From Bacteroides sp. (GTDB lineage: Bacteria > Bacteroidota > Bacteroidia > Bacteroidales > Muribaculaceae), in assembly GCA_014802015.1 (NCBI GenBank), contig JAAVDB010000028.1, forward strand, positions 1-54,643: a stretch of DNA of 54,643 nucleotides. Reading direction: 5' to 3'. The notes beneath the pieces are model-generated. The model was not told the origin of the DNA and made no database searches. It saw nothing but the letters and a program-made list of their open reading frames with translations. This document shows positions 24,979 through 33,368 of this stretch, piece after piece. A program made the position numbers and the translations under genes. The number at the start of each line of letters is the position of its first letter. Within the stretch, counting starts at the first letter, position 1.

Positions 24979-25013
24979 GCTTACAAAATAGATCAACTGA
25001 CTAATTAAAATTC

Positions 25014-25076
25014 AAGAGGGGACAGTTGACCGATTGTCCCGCCCTACGGGATCGGGTCGGCGATTGCCCCCTCTTT
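25014..25076 (+). other. frc-oxc intergenic RNA hairpin
   Basis: The outer arms AAGAGGGGACA (25014-25024) and TGCCCCCTCTT (25066-25076) pair at 10 of 11 positions. Inside, GACCGAT pairs with ATCGGGTC (one bulge) and TCCCG pairs with CGGGA around a CCCTA loop, giving one long nested stem. Only TTTCC follows, so it is a poor terminator and may be a stabiliser, processing site or partial terminator. Confidence 0.8.
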
Positions 25077-25099
25077 CCAAACATCACAACTAAGAAACT

Positions 25100-26848
25100 A
25101 TGGCAACAACAAATACAACTCCCGCATCGTCAACACCTCAGGCACCTCACTTCCCCGAACAGGTGACCGGCATGTACGTGCTCGCACGTGCACTCAAGAA
25201 TGTGGGTATTGAAAACGTCTATGGCCTCGTCGGTATACCTATTACCGAGGCCGCATATCTCGTACAGGATCAAGGCATACGTTTTGTCGGATTCCGTCAT
25301 GAACAGCAGGCCGGTATGGCAGCAGCCACCGAAGGTTACCTTACCAAGAAACCGGGTGTGCTTATGACCGTATCATCACTCGGATTTATGAATGGCCTTA
25401 CAGCTACGGCCAATGCTACCGTCAACTGTTATCCTATGATTCAGATCTCAGGTGCTACCGACCCGATGATGGTGGATATGAGAATGGGTACATACGAAGA
25501 GATGGATCAGTACAACACAGCCCGTCCTCTCGTCAAGGCCGTATTCCGCTGCTACAAGGCCGAGGATATTCCTTCGGCTGTAACCCGAGCATACCGAGCC
25601 GCCGTTTCCGGCCGTCCCGGCGGTGTCTATATCGACATGACTACTCCTGCACTCGGCCAGATTATGAATCGCGAGGATGCAGACAAACTGTTCTATGAAC
25701 CGGTTGACGTCTATTCACCTGTCGCTCCCAATCAGGCAGCTGTCGATCGTGCTGTCGAGATTCTTACCTCGGCCAAGCGTCCTGCTATCCTTCTCGGTAA
25801 GGGTGCCGCATACGCTCAGGTTGACGATAAGATCAAGACTCTTATCGAGAAATACAATATTCCCTACCTCCCGATGTCAATGGCCAAAGGCCTTATGCCC
25901 GATGACGGTCCCCTCAGCGCACTGTCTTGTCGATCTACCATTATGGAGAAGTCCGACGTGGTCATGGTAATCGGAGCACGACTCAACTGGATGCTGTCCT
26001 TCGGACGCGGTAAGTGGAACCCTGATATGAAGTTCATTCAGCTCGATGTCGAACCTCAGGAGATTGATGTCAACGTGCCTATCGCTGCACCTGTAGTCGG
26101 CGATATGGGCTTGTCACTCGATGCCATCCTCGCCAAGCTCCAGAATGCCAAGATGAGCGCCGATCCCACATGGGTAACATCACTCCAGGCCGAGACCAAG
26201 GAGAAAAATGCAAAATTCCAGGCTCGTCTTCAGGCTAACAAGGATGCCAGTCCTATGGACCACTGGACAGCTCTCGGAGTGATCAAACCTATAATCGAAA
26301 GCAATCCTGACATTATCCTCGTAAACGAGGGAGCCAATACTCTTGATGACACTCGTGATGCGATCAACATGTCGCTCCCCCGTCATCGTGTCGACTGTGC
26401 TACATGGGCTATCATGGGCATGGGTATGGGCTCGGCGATCGGTGCTGCCGTAGGTACCGGCAAACAGGTTGTTGCCATCGAGGGTGACTCGGCATTCGGA
26501 TTCTCCGGCATGGACTTCTCGACCATCTGCCGATTCAAACTTCCTGTCACAGTAGTGATCTTCAATAACGGTGGTATCTATAACGGTATCGGCAAGCCTA
26601 TGGACAACACGACCGACCCCGCGCCTACTACCCTTGACATTAATGCCCGTTACGATAAACTCGGTGAAGCATTCGGCGCACAGACCTACTACGTACAGAC
26701 ACCTGAAGAGCTTGACAAGGCCCTCAAAGAGAGCATCGCAAGCAAGAAGCCGTGTCTGATCGATGTACAGCTCGCCGCCGACTCGGGTGCTGAGTCAGGC
26801 CACATCGGTTATCTTAATCCTGCACCTATCCAGCAGATTACGGTATAA
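25100..26848 (+). CDS. oxc: Oxalyl-CoA decarboxylase
   Basis: A 582-residue thiamine-diphosphate enzyme converting oxalyl-CoA to formyl-CoA and CO2. Clear landmarks shared with Oxalobacter Oxc: YGLVGIPITE, the activating Glu68 in FRHEQQAG, YEEMDQYNTARP, GRPGGVYIDM, ILLGKGAAYAQVDDKIKTL, LPMSMAKGLMP, VLVNEGANTLDDTRD (opening ILVNEG here), and the ThDP-Mg motif from GDSAFGFSGMDF (462 on) to FNNGGIYNG (about 488-496). Length matches the family apart from a Thr/Ser/Pro-rich N-terminal extension of about 12 residues. It recycles formyl-CoA for the preceding CoA-transferase. Cytoplasmic, homotetrameric in characterised relatives. Confidence 0.96.
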   Translation: MATTNTTPASSTPQAPHFPEQVTGMYVLARALKNVGIENVYGLVGIPITEAAYLVQDQGIRFVGFRHEQQAGMAAATEGYLTKKPGVLMTVSSLGFMNGLTATANATVNCYPMIQISGATDPMMVDMRMGTYEEMDQYNTARPLVKAVFRCYKAEDIPSAVTRAYRAAVSGRPGGVYIDMTTPALGQIMNREDADKLFYEPVDVYSPVAPNQAAVDRAVEILTSAKRPAILLGKGAAYAQVDDKIKTLIEKYNIPYLPMSMAKGLMPDDGPLSALSCRSTIMEKSDVVMVIGARLNWMLSFGRGKWNPDMKFIQLDVEPQEIDVNVPIAAPVVGDMGLSLDAILAKLQNAKMSADPTWVTSLQAETKEKNAKFQARLQANKDASPMDHWTALGVIKPIIESNPDIILVNEGANTLDDTRDAINMSLPRHRVDCATWAIMGMGMGSAIGAAVGTGKQVVAIEGDSAFGFSGMDFSTICRFKLPVTVVIFNNGGIYNGIGKPMDNTTDPAPTTLDINARYDKLGEAFGAQTYYVQTPEELDKALKESIASKKPCLIDVQLAADSGAESGHIGYLNPAPIQQITV

Positions 26849-26861
26849 TTCACATTAGATA

Positions 26862-26912
26862 ATCCGGAGCAGTTTACCGCTGCGGTCAGCGGCTCCGGAT
26901 TTCTATTATTAC
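26862..26912 (+). terminator. oxc-AEC intergenic hairpin, possible partial terminator
   Basis: ATCCGGAGC at 26862-26870 pairs perfectly with GCTCCGGAT at 26892-26900, with a small inner ACCG/CGGT stem, followed by TTCTATTATT. Strong stem with an interrupted T-tract. Confidence 0.7.
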
Positions 26913-26934
26913 TAACTCTCAATTACAACTATTT

Positions 26935-27903
26935 ATGGAACACATTATTCTATACGCGATCGTTCCTATTATCGTAGTCATGCTCGCAGGATATATATCC
27001 GGTAAGAAGGGGATATTCTCAGGCGATGATGCCAAGAAGTTCAATAAAGTCGTACTTGATTACGCCCTTCCTGCCGCACTATTCGTATCAATCGTCCAGT
27101 CGACTCGTGAAATGCTTGCCGCAGACATCAAATTGTCGCTCATAGCATTGGTTGGTATCATGGGCTGTTTTATGCTCGTATACTATGTATTCAAACTTTT
27201 CAAATCCAATTCAGGAGCTGATGCCGCAATCTCAGCTCTTATCAGTGGATCTCCTACCATCGGATTCCTCGGATTTGCAGTGCTTGAGCCTATTTTCGGT
27301 ACTACCCCTGCAGTGGCTCTTGTCGTCGCAATCGTCAGCATCGTGGTCAATGCAGTAGGTATTCCTGTCGGACTCTCGCTTATGAATGCATCGCTTGAGA
27401 AACAGCAGCCCGGCTCAACCAAGAAGGAAAGTGCATGGCTACCTGTACTTCACGCTCTCGAACAGCCTGTAGCCTGGGCTCCTATTCTTGCAGTCGTATG
27501 GGTACTCGCCGGTATCCCCTGGCCACATTGGGCAAGTCCTTCCTTTGACCTGATTAAGGGAGCCAACGCATCAATGGCCGTATTCTCTGCCGGTATCACA
27601 CTGTCCTCGATCAAGGTTGATATTAACTGGCAGGCAGTTCTCGGTTCTATCATGAAGATGGTAATGATGCCTGCCGTACTTCTTATCCTCGGCCTTGTAT
27701 TCCACATGGATCCCACTAACCTCAAGATGCTTGTTGTAGCCGGTGCTCTTCCTCCTGCATTCTCAGGTATCATTATCGCCGACGAATACAACACCTACGT
27801 TGCTACCGGTACATCTTCATTGACTCTGTCCGTCATACTGTTTATCGGATTCTGTCCTCTCTGGTTGTGGATTACCGACCTTTGCGTAGGAGGAGGTTTC
27901 TAA
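26935..27903 (+). CDS. AEC-family permease, probable oxalate/formate transporter
   Basis: A 322-residue membrane protein of the auxin-efflux-carrier (AEC) family with about ten hydrophobic helices in two inverted halves. Landmarks: YAIVPIIVVMLAGYISGKKG, KFNKVVLDYALPAALFVSIV, the substrate-region ISGSPTIGFLGFAVLEPIFG and the C-terminal GALPPAFSGIIIADEYNT. E. coli carries an AEC member (YfdV) beside its Frc and Oxc homologues, so the same combination here supports a role in oxalate uptake, formate export or exchange, replacing the MFS antiporter OxlT of Oxalobacter. Direction and substrate are inferred from context. It is flanked on both sides by intergenic hairpins. Confidence 0.85.
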   Translation: MEHIILYAIVPIIVVMLAGYISGKKGIFSGDDAKKFNKVVLDYALPAALFVSIVQSTREMLAADIKLSLIALVGIMGCFMLVYYVFKLFKSNSGADAAISALISGSPTIGFLGFAVLEPIFGTTPAVALVVAIVSIVVNAVGIPVGLSLMNASLEKQQPGSTKKESAWLPVLHALEQPVAWAPILAVVWVLAGIPWPHWASPSFDLIKGANASMAVFSAGITLSSIKVDINWQAVLGSIMKMVMMPAVLLILGLVFHMDPTNLKMLVVAGALPPAFSGIIIADEYNTYVATGTSSLTLSVILFIGFCPLWLWITDLCVGGGF

Positions 27904-27936
27904 CTTAGTCCTGTTAAAATAATCCTTTAACTCAAT

Positions 27937-27995
27937 AAACGGGCATACGGATCAGCCGCTCTCCGCGACATCATCCTTATGCCTGTTTTTATTTA
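27937..27995 (+). terminator. AEC-PFOR intergenic hairpin with T-tract
   Basis: AAACGGGCATACGGAT at 27937-27952 pairs with ATCCTTATGCCTGTTT at 27973-27988 (15 of 16 including one G-U), followed by TTATTTATAA. This looks like a true intrinsic terminator although a same-strand gene starts only 10 bp later and no promoter motif lies between; readthrough may set PFOR dosage. Confidence 0.75.
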
Positions 27996-28004
27996 TAATA
28001 TTCT

Positions 28005-31000
28005 ATGGATAAACAGATACTTGACGGATGTACTGCTGCCGCCCATGTTGCCTTTGCCATGAGCGATGTTGCGACGATTTATCCTATCACCCCTATCGCA
28101 TCCATGGGGCAGACCGCACAGCAATGGGGCATCGCAGGACGACGTAATCTTATGGGACAGGCACTTGAGGTCCGTGAGATGGAAAGTGAGCTGGGTGCGG
28201 CCGGAGCTCTCCACGGAGCACTTGCCGCCGGAGCGCTTGCCACAACTTTTACATCATCGCAGGGTCTCATGCTTATGATACCTAACATGTACAAGATAGC
28301 AGGTGAATTGCTCCCGGCCGTATTTCATGTCGGATGTCGTTCGCTTGCCACACATGCACTGTCGATCTTCGGTGATCATCAGGATGTAATGGCGTGCAGG
28401 GCTACGGGTGTGACGATGTTGGCGTCATCATCAGTTCAGGAGACAATGGACCTTGCAGTGGTCGCACATCTTGCGGCAATTGAAGGCTCCCTCCCGGTAC
28501 TGCATTTCTTTGACGGATGGCGTACTTCATCTGAAATGGACACTATTGAAGTCATAGATTACGAAACAATACGTCCGATGGTCGATTGGGATAAGGTTAA
28601 TGTGTTCCGCAGACGCTCAATGAATCCCGAACATCCTGACCTGCGCGGATCCGCTCAGAATCCGGACGTGTATTTTCAAAACAGAGAAGCCGCTAATAAA
28701 TATTACGACGTATTCCCCTCTATCGTACAGTCCGCGATGGATAAAGTCGCACAAGCCACCGGCCGTCAGTATCACCTGATGGATTATCACGGAGCGCCTG
28801 ACGCTGACCGCGTGATCGTGATCATGGGGTCGGCCGCAGATGTTGTCAGTGAGACAGTCGATTATCTCAACAGCCGTGAAGGCTATAAGGTCGGAGTGAT
28901 TAAAGTCCATCTTTACCGACCCTTCCCCGTTGATGCATTGCGATCTGCTCTGCCAAAGAGCGTAAGGACTATTGCGGTAATTGATCGGACGAAAGAACCC
29001 GGCGCGCAGCATGAACCTTTATGCGAGGATGTTAAATCCGCACTTTACGATTTTACCCCTGACGGTGTGCAGATCAAGATATTGGGCGGTCGATATGGAC
29101 TGTCGAGCAAGGAGTTTGATCCATCCATGGTAAAAGTAATCTATGATGAGATGGCTCAACCTGATCCGCGCGAGACCTTTACTGTCGGAATCAACGACGA
29201 TGTCACTCATCTCTCACTTGACATCACTGACCATATCGAGACCTCAGCCTCGGCCGATACATATCAGGTTATACTTTACGGTATCGGTAACGACGGTACC
29301 GTCGGTGGCACCAAGCAGGTCGCATCTATCCTCGGAAATACTCCGGGGACGTATGCTCAGGCCTATTTCAGTTACTCTGCCAAGAAATCGGGTGGCTATA
29401 CGATTTCACAACTCCGTATGGGACATAAGCCTATAACATCCGCTTATGGTATCGAGAATGCTGATTACATCGGATGTCATAAAGCATCGTACGTACATCG
29501 TTTCCCGATGCTCGATAATATAAAGGATGGTGGTATCTTCGTACTCAACTCGCCGTGGACAGCTGAACAGATGCCGGACAAGTTGCCGCTCGCATTGCGT
29601 CGCCGGATTGCCGAGAAACATCTTAAATTCTACAACATCGATGCGGATGCCATCGCTGCTGAGGTAGGACTTCTGCCACGTATCAATATGCCGATGGAGA
29701 CCATACTGTTATACCTGAGTGAGATTATTCCGTTCAAGCTCAGTTATCCGCAACTTCTTCAGAAAATCCGTGAGACATATATTCACGAAGGAGGCGAGGT
29801 CGTGGAACGTAACATCAAAGCGGTGTCCATGGCAGTTGATGCTCTTAAAGAGATAGATTACAGTTCTATTGACGGATGGACTACACAGGATGTCTCACAA
29901 CATGTCGCCTCTCCTATTTTCGCTAACGAGCGGATCAAGGATTTTATCGAGAAAATTCACACACCGTGTATCAAAGGGCGCGGTGATACCATACCTGTCT
30001 CAGCATTCACTCCGGACGGCACTATGCCGATGGGGACAACAGCCTATGAACATCGTCGCATCGCAACGCGTGTCCCCGTCTGGGACGCAGACAAATGTGT
30101 GCAGTGCACGGAGTGCAGTCTTGTATGTCCTCACGCCGCCATACGCCCGTATGTATTTGACTCGGCCGAAGCCGCATCCGCTCCCGATGATATAATTACC
30201 ATTGAGGCAAAGGGAGCCCCGTCGCTTTCGGGATACCGTTTCAGGATTCAGACTTATCCCGAAGACTGTCTCGGTTGTTCATCATGCTCACTGATATGTC
30301 CGGGCCATGCGCTCACGATGACTCCGATTGAGGATGTGGTTGACACGGAGGTCAAGCGTCTTGACTGGGTAAAGAGCAATGTTCGTCCGAAGGATTATCT
30401 GCTCCCCGCAGTGACTGTAAATGGTTCTCAGCTACGCACGCCGTGTCTGGAATTTTCCGGAGCATGCGCCGGTTGTGGCGAGACTCCCTACGTAAAGCTG
30501 CTCACCCAGCTCTTCGGTCCGCGGCTACTCATCGCTAACGCCACCGGTTGCAGTTCGATATGGGGCGCGAATTATCCGTCCAATGCCTATTGTACCGACC
30601 ACAACGGACGAGGCCCCGCCTGGGGAAATTCGCTGTTTGAGGATAATGCCGAATACGGGTTCGGAATGCTCGTATCGATTCGTCAACGTCGTGAACGCGT
30701 AGCAAAGATGGTCAAGGATCTGATTGACTCGCCTGACACTCTCCCCTATCTCAAGGCCCCGTTACAGGCATGGTATGATGCCAAGGATGACCCCGATCTG
30801 TCTGCATCAACCGGCGTGCAACTTGCTGCAATGCTCACCCCTGTCCGCGATGCCTCTCCGGCATACGCATCGTTGCTTGAATGTGCCGATATGTTTGCGA
30901 CCAAGTCAGTCTGGGCCATCGGTGGTGACGGATGGGCATACGACATAGATTTTGCCGGACTTGACCATGTGCTTGCATCGGGTGAGCCTATAAAGATTCT

Positions 31001-31613
31001 TGTCATGGACACCGAGTGCTATTCCAACACAGGCGGTCAGACCTCAAAGGCCACACCGCGTTCGGCTGTGGCGAAATACTCCCCCGAAGGTAAATCCACC
31101 CCGAAGAAGAATCTCGGTCGCATGATGATGACTTACGGCAATGTATATGTGGCATCGATTTCACTCGGTGCGAACTATCAGCAGGCGATCGACGCGCTTG
31201 CCGAGGCCGAGCGTTATCCGGGTCCTGCCATCGTCATAGCCTACTGCCCATGTCTAAATCACGGTATACGTCCGGGCCTTGGCCATTCGATTATCGAGGA
31301 ACGCCGTGCGGTCGAGTCGGGCTACTGGCCGCTGTATCGCTTCAATCCCGTAGCATACGCCAAGGGCAAAGAGCCTCTTACTATTGATCATGCCGTTCCC
31401 GGACCCGATAACAGTGGTAACAACGGTTCATCTTCACGTACGGCTTCCGAATCGTATAAGACACCTGAACCTGTCAGGGATGTCAAGCAGTACACCGACG
31501 CCGAAGACAGATATATCGACCTCGACATGATTTCATCTGTCCGATCGTCAATACTGCGACCCCAACTTCAGCAGGATTGTAACCGTGAAAATGATGAGTT
31601 GAAGAAAATCTGA
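28005..31613 (+). CDS. nifJ: Pyruvate:ferredoxin (flavodoxin) oxidoreductase
   Basis: A 1202-residue single-chain PFOR: pyruvate + CoA + oxidised ferredoxin to acetyl-CoA + CO2 + reduced ferredoxin, reversible. Domain I holds YPITP with Thr29, EMESE with Glu62 and CRSLATHALSIFGDHQDV with the carboxylate-binding Arg112. Two 4Fe-4S motifs are complete (Cys698/701/704/708 and Cys755/758/761/765). Domain VI carries CAGCGETPY, GGDGWAYDIDFAG and CYSNTGGQTSKATPRSA. The loop usually reading YPITPSSPM is YPITPIASM here. The C-terminus ends in a Ser/Asn/Gly-rich stretch and a charged tail instead of the common RYKSL-type ending. It follows the oxalate genes in the same direction. Pyruvate is the default substrate; use of another 2-oxoacid such as glyoxylate is possible but unproven. 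Confidence 0.92.
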   Translation: MDKQILDGCTAAAHVAFAMSDVATIYPITPIASMGQTAQQWGIAGRRNLMGQALEVREMESELGAAGALHGALAAGALATTFTSSQGLMLMIPNMYKIAGELLPAVFHVGCRSLATHALSIFGDHQDVMACRATGVTMLASSSVQETMDLAVVAHLAAIEGSLPVLHFFDGWRTSSEMDTIEVIDYETIRPMVDWDKVNVFRRRSMNPEHPDLRGSAQNPDVYFQNREAANKYYDVFPSIVQSAMDKVAQATGRQYHLMDYHGAPDADRVIVIMGSAADVVSETVDYLNSREGYKVGVIKVHLYRPFPVDALRSALPKSVRTIAVIDRTKEPGAQHEPLCEDVKSALYDFTPDGVQIKILGGRYGLSSKEFDPSMVKVIYDEMAQPDPRETFTVGINDDVTHLSLDITDHIETSASADTYQVILYGIGNDGTVGGTKQVASILGNTPGTYAQAYFSYSAKKSGGYTISQLRMGHKPITSAYGIENADYIGCHKASYVHRFPMLDNIKDGGIFVLNSPWTAEQMPDKLPLALRRRIAEKHLKFYNIDADAIAAEVGLLPRINMPMETILLYLSEIIPFKLSYPQLLQKIRETYIHEGGEVVERNIKAVSMAVDALKEIDYSSIDGWTTQDVSQHVASPIFANERIKDFIEKIHTPCIKGRGDTIPVSAFTPDGTMPMGTTAYEHRRIATRVPVWDADKCVQCTECSLVCPHAAIRPYVFDSAEAASAPDDIITIEAKGAPSLSGYRFRIQTYPEDCLGCSSCSLICPGHALTMTPIEDVVDTEVKRLDWVKSNVRPKDYLLPAVTVNGSQLRTPCLEFSGACAGCGETPYVKLLTQLFGPRLLIANATGCSSIWGANYPSNAYCTDHNGRGPAWGNSLFEDNAEYGFGMLVSIRQRRERVAKMVKDLIDSPDTLPYLKAPLQAWYDAKDDPDLSASTGVQLAAMLTPVRDASPAYASLLECADMFATKSVWAIGGDGWAYDIDFAGLDHVLASGEPIKILVMDTECYSNTGGQTSKATPRSAVAKYSPEGKSTPKKNLGRMMMTYGNVYVASISLGANYQQAIDALAEAERYPGPAIVIAYCPCLNHGIRPGLGHSIIEERRAVESGYWPLYRFNPVAYAKGKEPLTIDHAVPGPDNSGNNGSSSRTASESYKTPEPVRDVKQYTDAEDRYIDLDMISSVRSSILRPQLQQDCNRENDELKKI

Positions 31614-31641
31614 CCCTGAAGCAGTTTATATATTCCTACGT

Positions 31642-31694
31642 CAGCTCCGTGCCGGTGTCACGCTTGAATAGCGACATCGGCACGGACTGTTTTT
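31642..31694 (+). terminator. Terminator after PFOR
   Basis: CAGCTCCGTGCCGGTGTC at 31642-31659 pairs with GACATCGGCACGGACTG at 31673-31689 (one bulge, one G-U) and is followed by TTTTT. This closes the oxalate-PFOR unit. Confidence 0.9.
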
Positions 31695-31748
31695 AAGTGC
31701 GTTTTCTTTTTACAGAAAATAGTGCTTTTACAGGTAAAAAAATAGTGG

Positions 31749-31756
31749 TAACTTTG
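31749..31756 (+). promoter_or_regulatory. -7 element for the PepSY-cobUTSC unit
   Basis: TAACTTTG matches TAnnTTTG exactly. The expected transcript start is about 20-25 bp before the TTG start of the PepSY gene. Only a TTTT run (31726-31729) stands near the -33 position. Confidence 0.6.
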
Positions 31757-31783
31757 CACATATAATTTACATCATAACATACT

Positions 31784-32833
31784 TTGAAAAATTCTATTAT
31801 TCGCAGATTGCATCTCTGGTTGTCCATACCGTTTGGACTTGTAATCACCATAATATGTCTCTCGGGTTCAATTCTCGTATTTGAACGTGATTTCGGTTCT
31901 ATGGGACAGTATGAAGTTTGTCCTGATGGACGTGTCCCTCTGCCAATTGACAGCCTGCTCTCAGTTGCAAACAATTCAGTACCCGAGGGCAGCGCCATTG
32001 CAGGTATCATCACATATCCCGATTCATGCCACGCTTACAAGTTTATGCTTACCCGTCCGGCAATGGCCGCACTGTGGGTCGATCAGTACACAGGTGAAGT
32101 GATGCGTCCGTATCAACGTGCGGCAATATTCAAGTTCGCAAGTTCAGCCCATCGTCGGTTGTTCGGAACGACCAAAAGCAAGACCGGGAAACACATCATA
32201 GGTATCTGCACACTCTGTTTCGTCATAATCCTCATTACAGGTGTGATACTATGGTGGCCCCGATCGGCCAAAGATGTAGGTCATAAGCTGAAGATTCCCG
32301 CCGGTAAGGGTAAATATGCGTTCTGGCACGGCCTCCATTGTGCAGGAGGAATGTATATCACCGTAATACTTTTGGTCTGTGCCCTTTCAGGTCTGGCATG
32401 GTCATTTAAATGGTATAACCAAGGACTGTATGCCATCCTCGGATCAGAACAGGCCAAATCATCACGTCACAACAAACCGGCTGAGAATTATGCTGCCTGG
32501 CAGAATGTTTACGATTATGTCTCTGAAATCAATCCTTCGCGCGAGATAAGGATTTATCAGGGAGAGGCTGAAGTGTTATGCGGCGGTTATGGTAATCAGC
32601 AGGCCGCCGATACATATAAGTTTGATGCGGAAACGGGTACGGTTACTGATGTCATTATGTACGATGATCAGCCGAAATCAAGAAAAATCAAAGGTTGGCT
32701 CTACACCCTTCACGTCGGCAGCTGGTGTGGATGGTGGTCCAAAATACTTTATTTCATAATAATGCTTATCGGTGCTACCCTTCCGCTTACAGGCTACTAT
32801 ATGTGGATACACCGTATTAATCACAGACATTGA
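31784..32833 (+). CDS. PepSY-associated transmembrane protein, TTG start
   Basis: A 349-residue inner-membrane protein of the PepSY_TM (iron-regulated/PiuB-like) family. Opening KNSIIRRLHLWLSIPFGLVI is the classic first helix with an RxLHLW motif, followed by SGSILVFERDF, FASSAHRRLFG, a periplasmic PepSY segment, HGLHCAGGMYI and a final helix ending LTGYYMWIHRI. Such proteins are often linked to siderophore or metal uptake and may be ferric reductases with haem-ligand histidines. The only in-frame start that keeps the first helix is TTG at 31784, with a stop codon (TAA at 31775-31777) just upstream. Its stop overlaps the cobU start (TGATG), so it heads the plus-strand cobalamin arm; a role in corrinoid or metal handling is a guess. 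Confidence 0.8.
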   Translation: MKNSIIRRLHLWLSIPFGLVITIICLSGSILVFERDFGSMGQYEVCPDGRVPLPIDSLLSVANNSVPEGSAIAGIITYPDSCHAYKFMLTRPAMAALWVDQYTGEVMRPYQRAAIFKFASSAHRRLFGTTKSKTGKHIIGICTLCFVIILITGVILWWPRSAKDVGHKLKIPAGKGKYAFWHGLHCAGGMYITVILLVCALSGLAWSFKWYNQGLYAILGSEQAKSSRHNKPAENYAAWQNVYDYVSEINPSREIRIYQGEAEVLCGGYGNQQAADTYKFDAETGTVTDVIMYDDQPKSRKIKGWLYTLHVGSWCGWWSKILYFIIMLIGATLPLTGYYMWIHRINHRH

Positions 32834-33357
32834 TGATAGTGATGGGAAGACGTATTGTTATGATAACCGGCGGCCAGCGTTCAGGCAAAAGTGCTATTGC
32901 CGAGCGCATGACCCTTGAGATGACATCTAAGCCGGTGTATATCGCGACTGCACGTGTCTGGGATGACGAGTTCCGTCATCGCGTCGAGTTGCATCGCCAA
33001 CGGCGCGGTCCGGAGTGGACTACCTACGAGGCACCGTTACACACTGATGCTCTCCCGATCGGGGACGATGACACAGTGCTGTTTGACTGCGTGACGCTTT
33101 GGGCGACAAACTGGTTCTTTGAATGCAACGAAAATTCTGACCTCGCGCTCGCCGAGATGAAAAGCCGTGTCGACATCCTGACAACCCGATGCCGCAACAT
33201 AGTTTTCGTGACAAATGAGATCGGACTCGGCGGTGTGGCAGAGAACAGCATGCAGCGCCGGTTCACCGACCTTCAGGGGCTGATCAATCAATATATCGCA
33301 TCGATGGCCGACGAGGTTTATCTTGCTGTCTCCGGAATAAAAGTAAGAATCAAATAA
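32833..33357 (+). CDS. cobU: Adenosylcobinamide kinase / adenosylcobinamide-phosphate guanylyltransferase
   Basis: A 174-residue bifunctional enzyme that phosphorylates adenosylcobinamide and then adds GMP from GTP to give adenosylcobinamide-GDP. The P-loop GGQRSGKS is near the N-terminus, followed by [20 protein letters not shown] (the guanylylated His region), [27 protein letters not shown] and the YLAVSGI end. ATG at 32833 overlaps the preceding stop; another ATG at 32842 is possible. Next gene cobT begins 11 bp downstream. Confidence 0.94.
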   Translation: MIVMGRRIVMITGGQRSGKSAIAERMTLEMTSKPVYIATARVWDDEFRHRVELHRQRRGPEWTTYEAPLHTDALPIGDDDTVLFDCVTLWATNWFFECNENSDLALAEMKSRVDILTTRCRNIVFVTNEIGLGGVAENSMQRRFTDLQGLINQYIASMADEVYLAVSGIKVRIK

Positions 33358-33368
33358 AGAATATCTAT

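Noticed and set aside
28005-31613. Oxalate oxidoreductase instead of PFOR
   Set aside because: Known oxalate oxidoreductase is a multi-subunit enzyme; this is a single-chain NifJ with pyruvate-contact Thr, Glu and Arg kept. Left as an alternative substrate question only.
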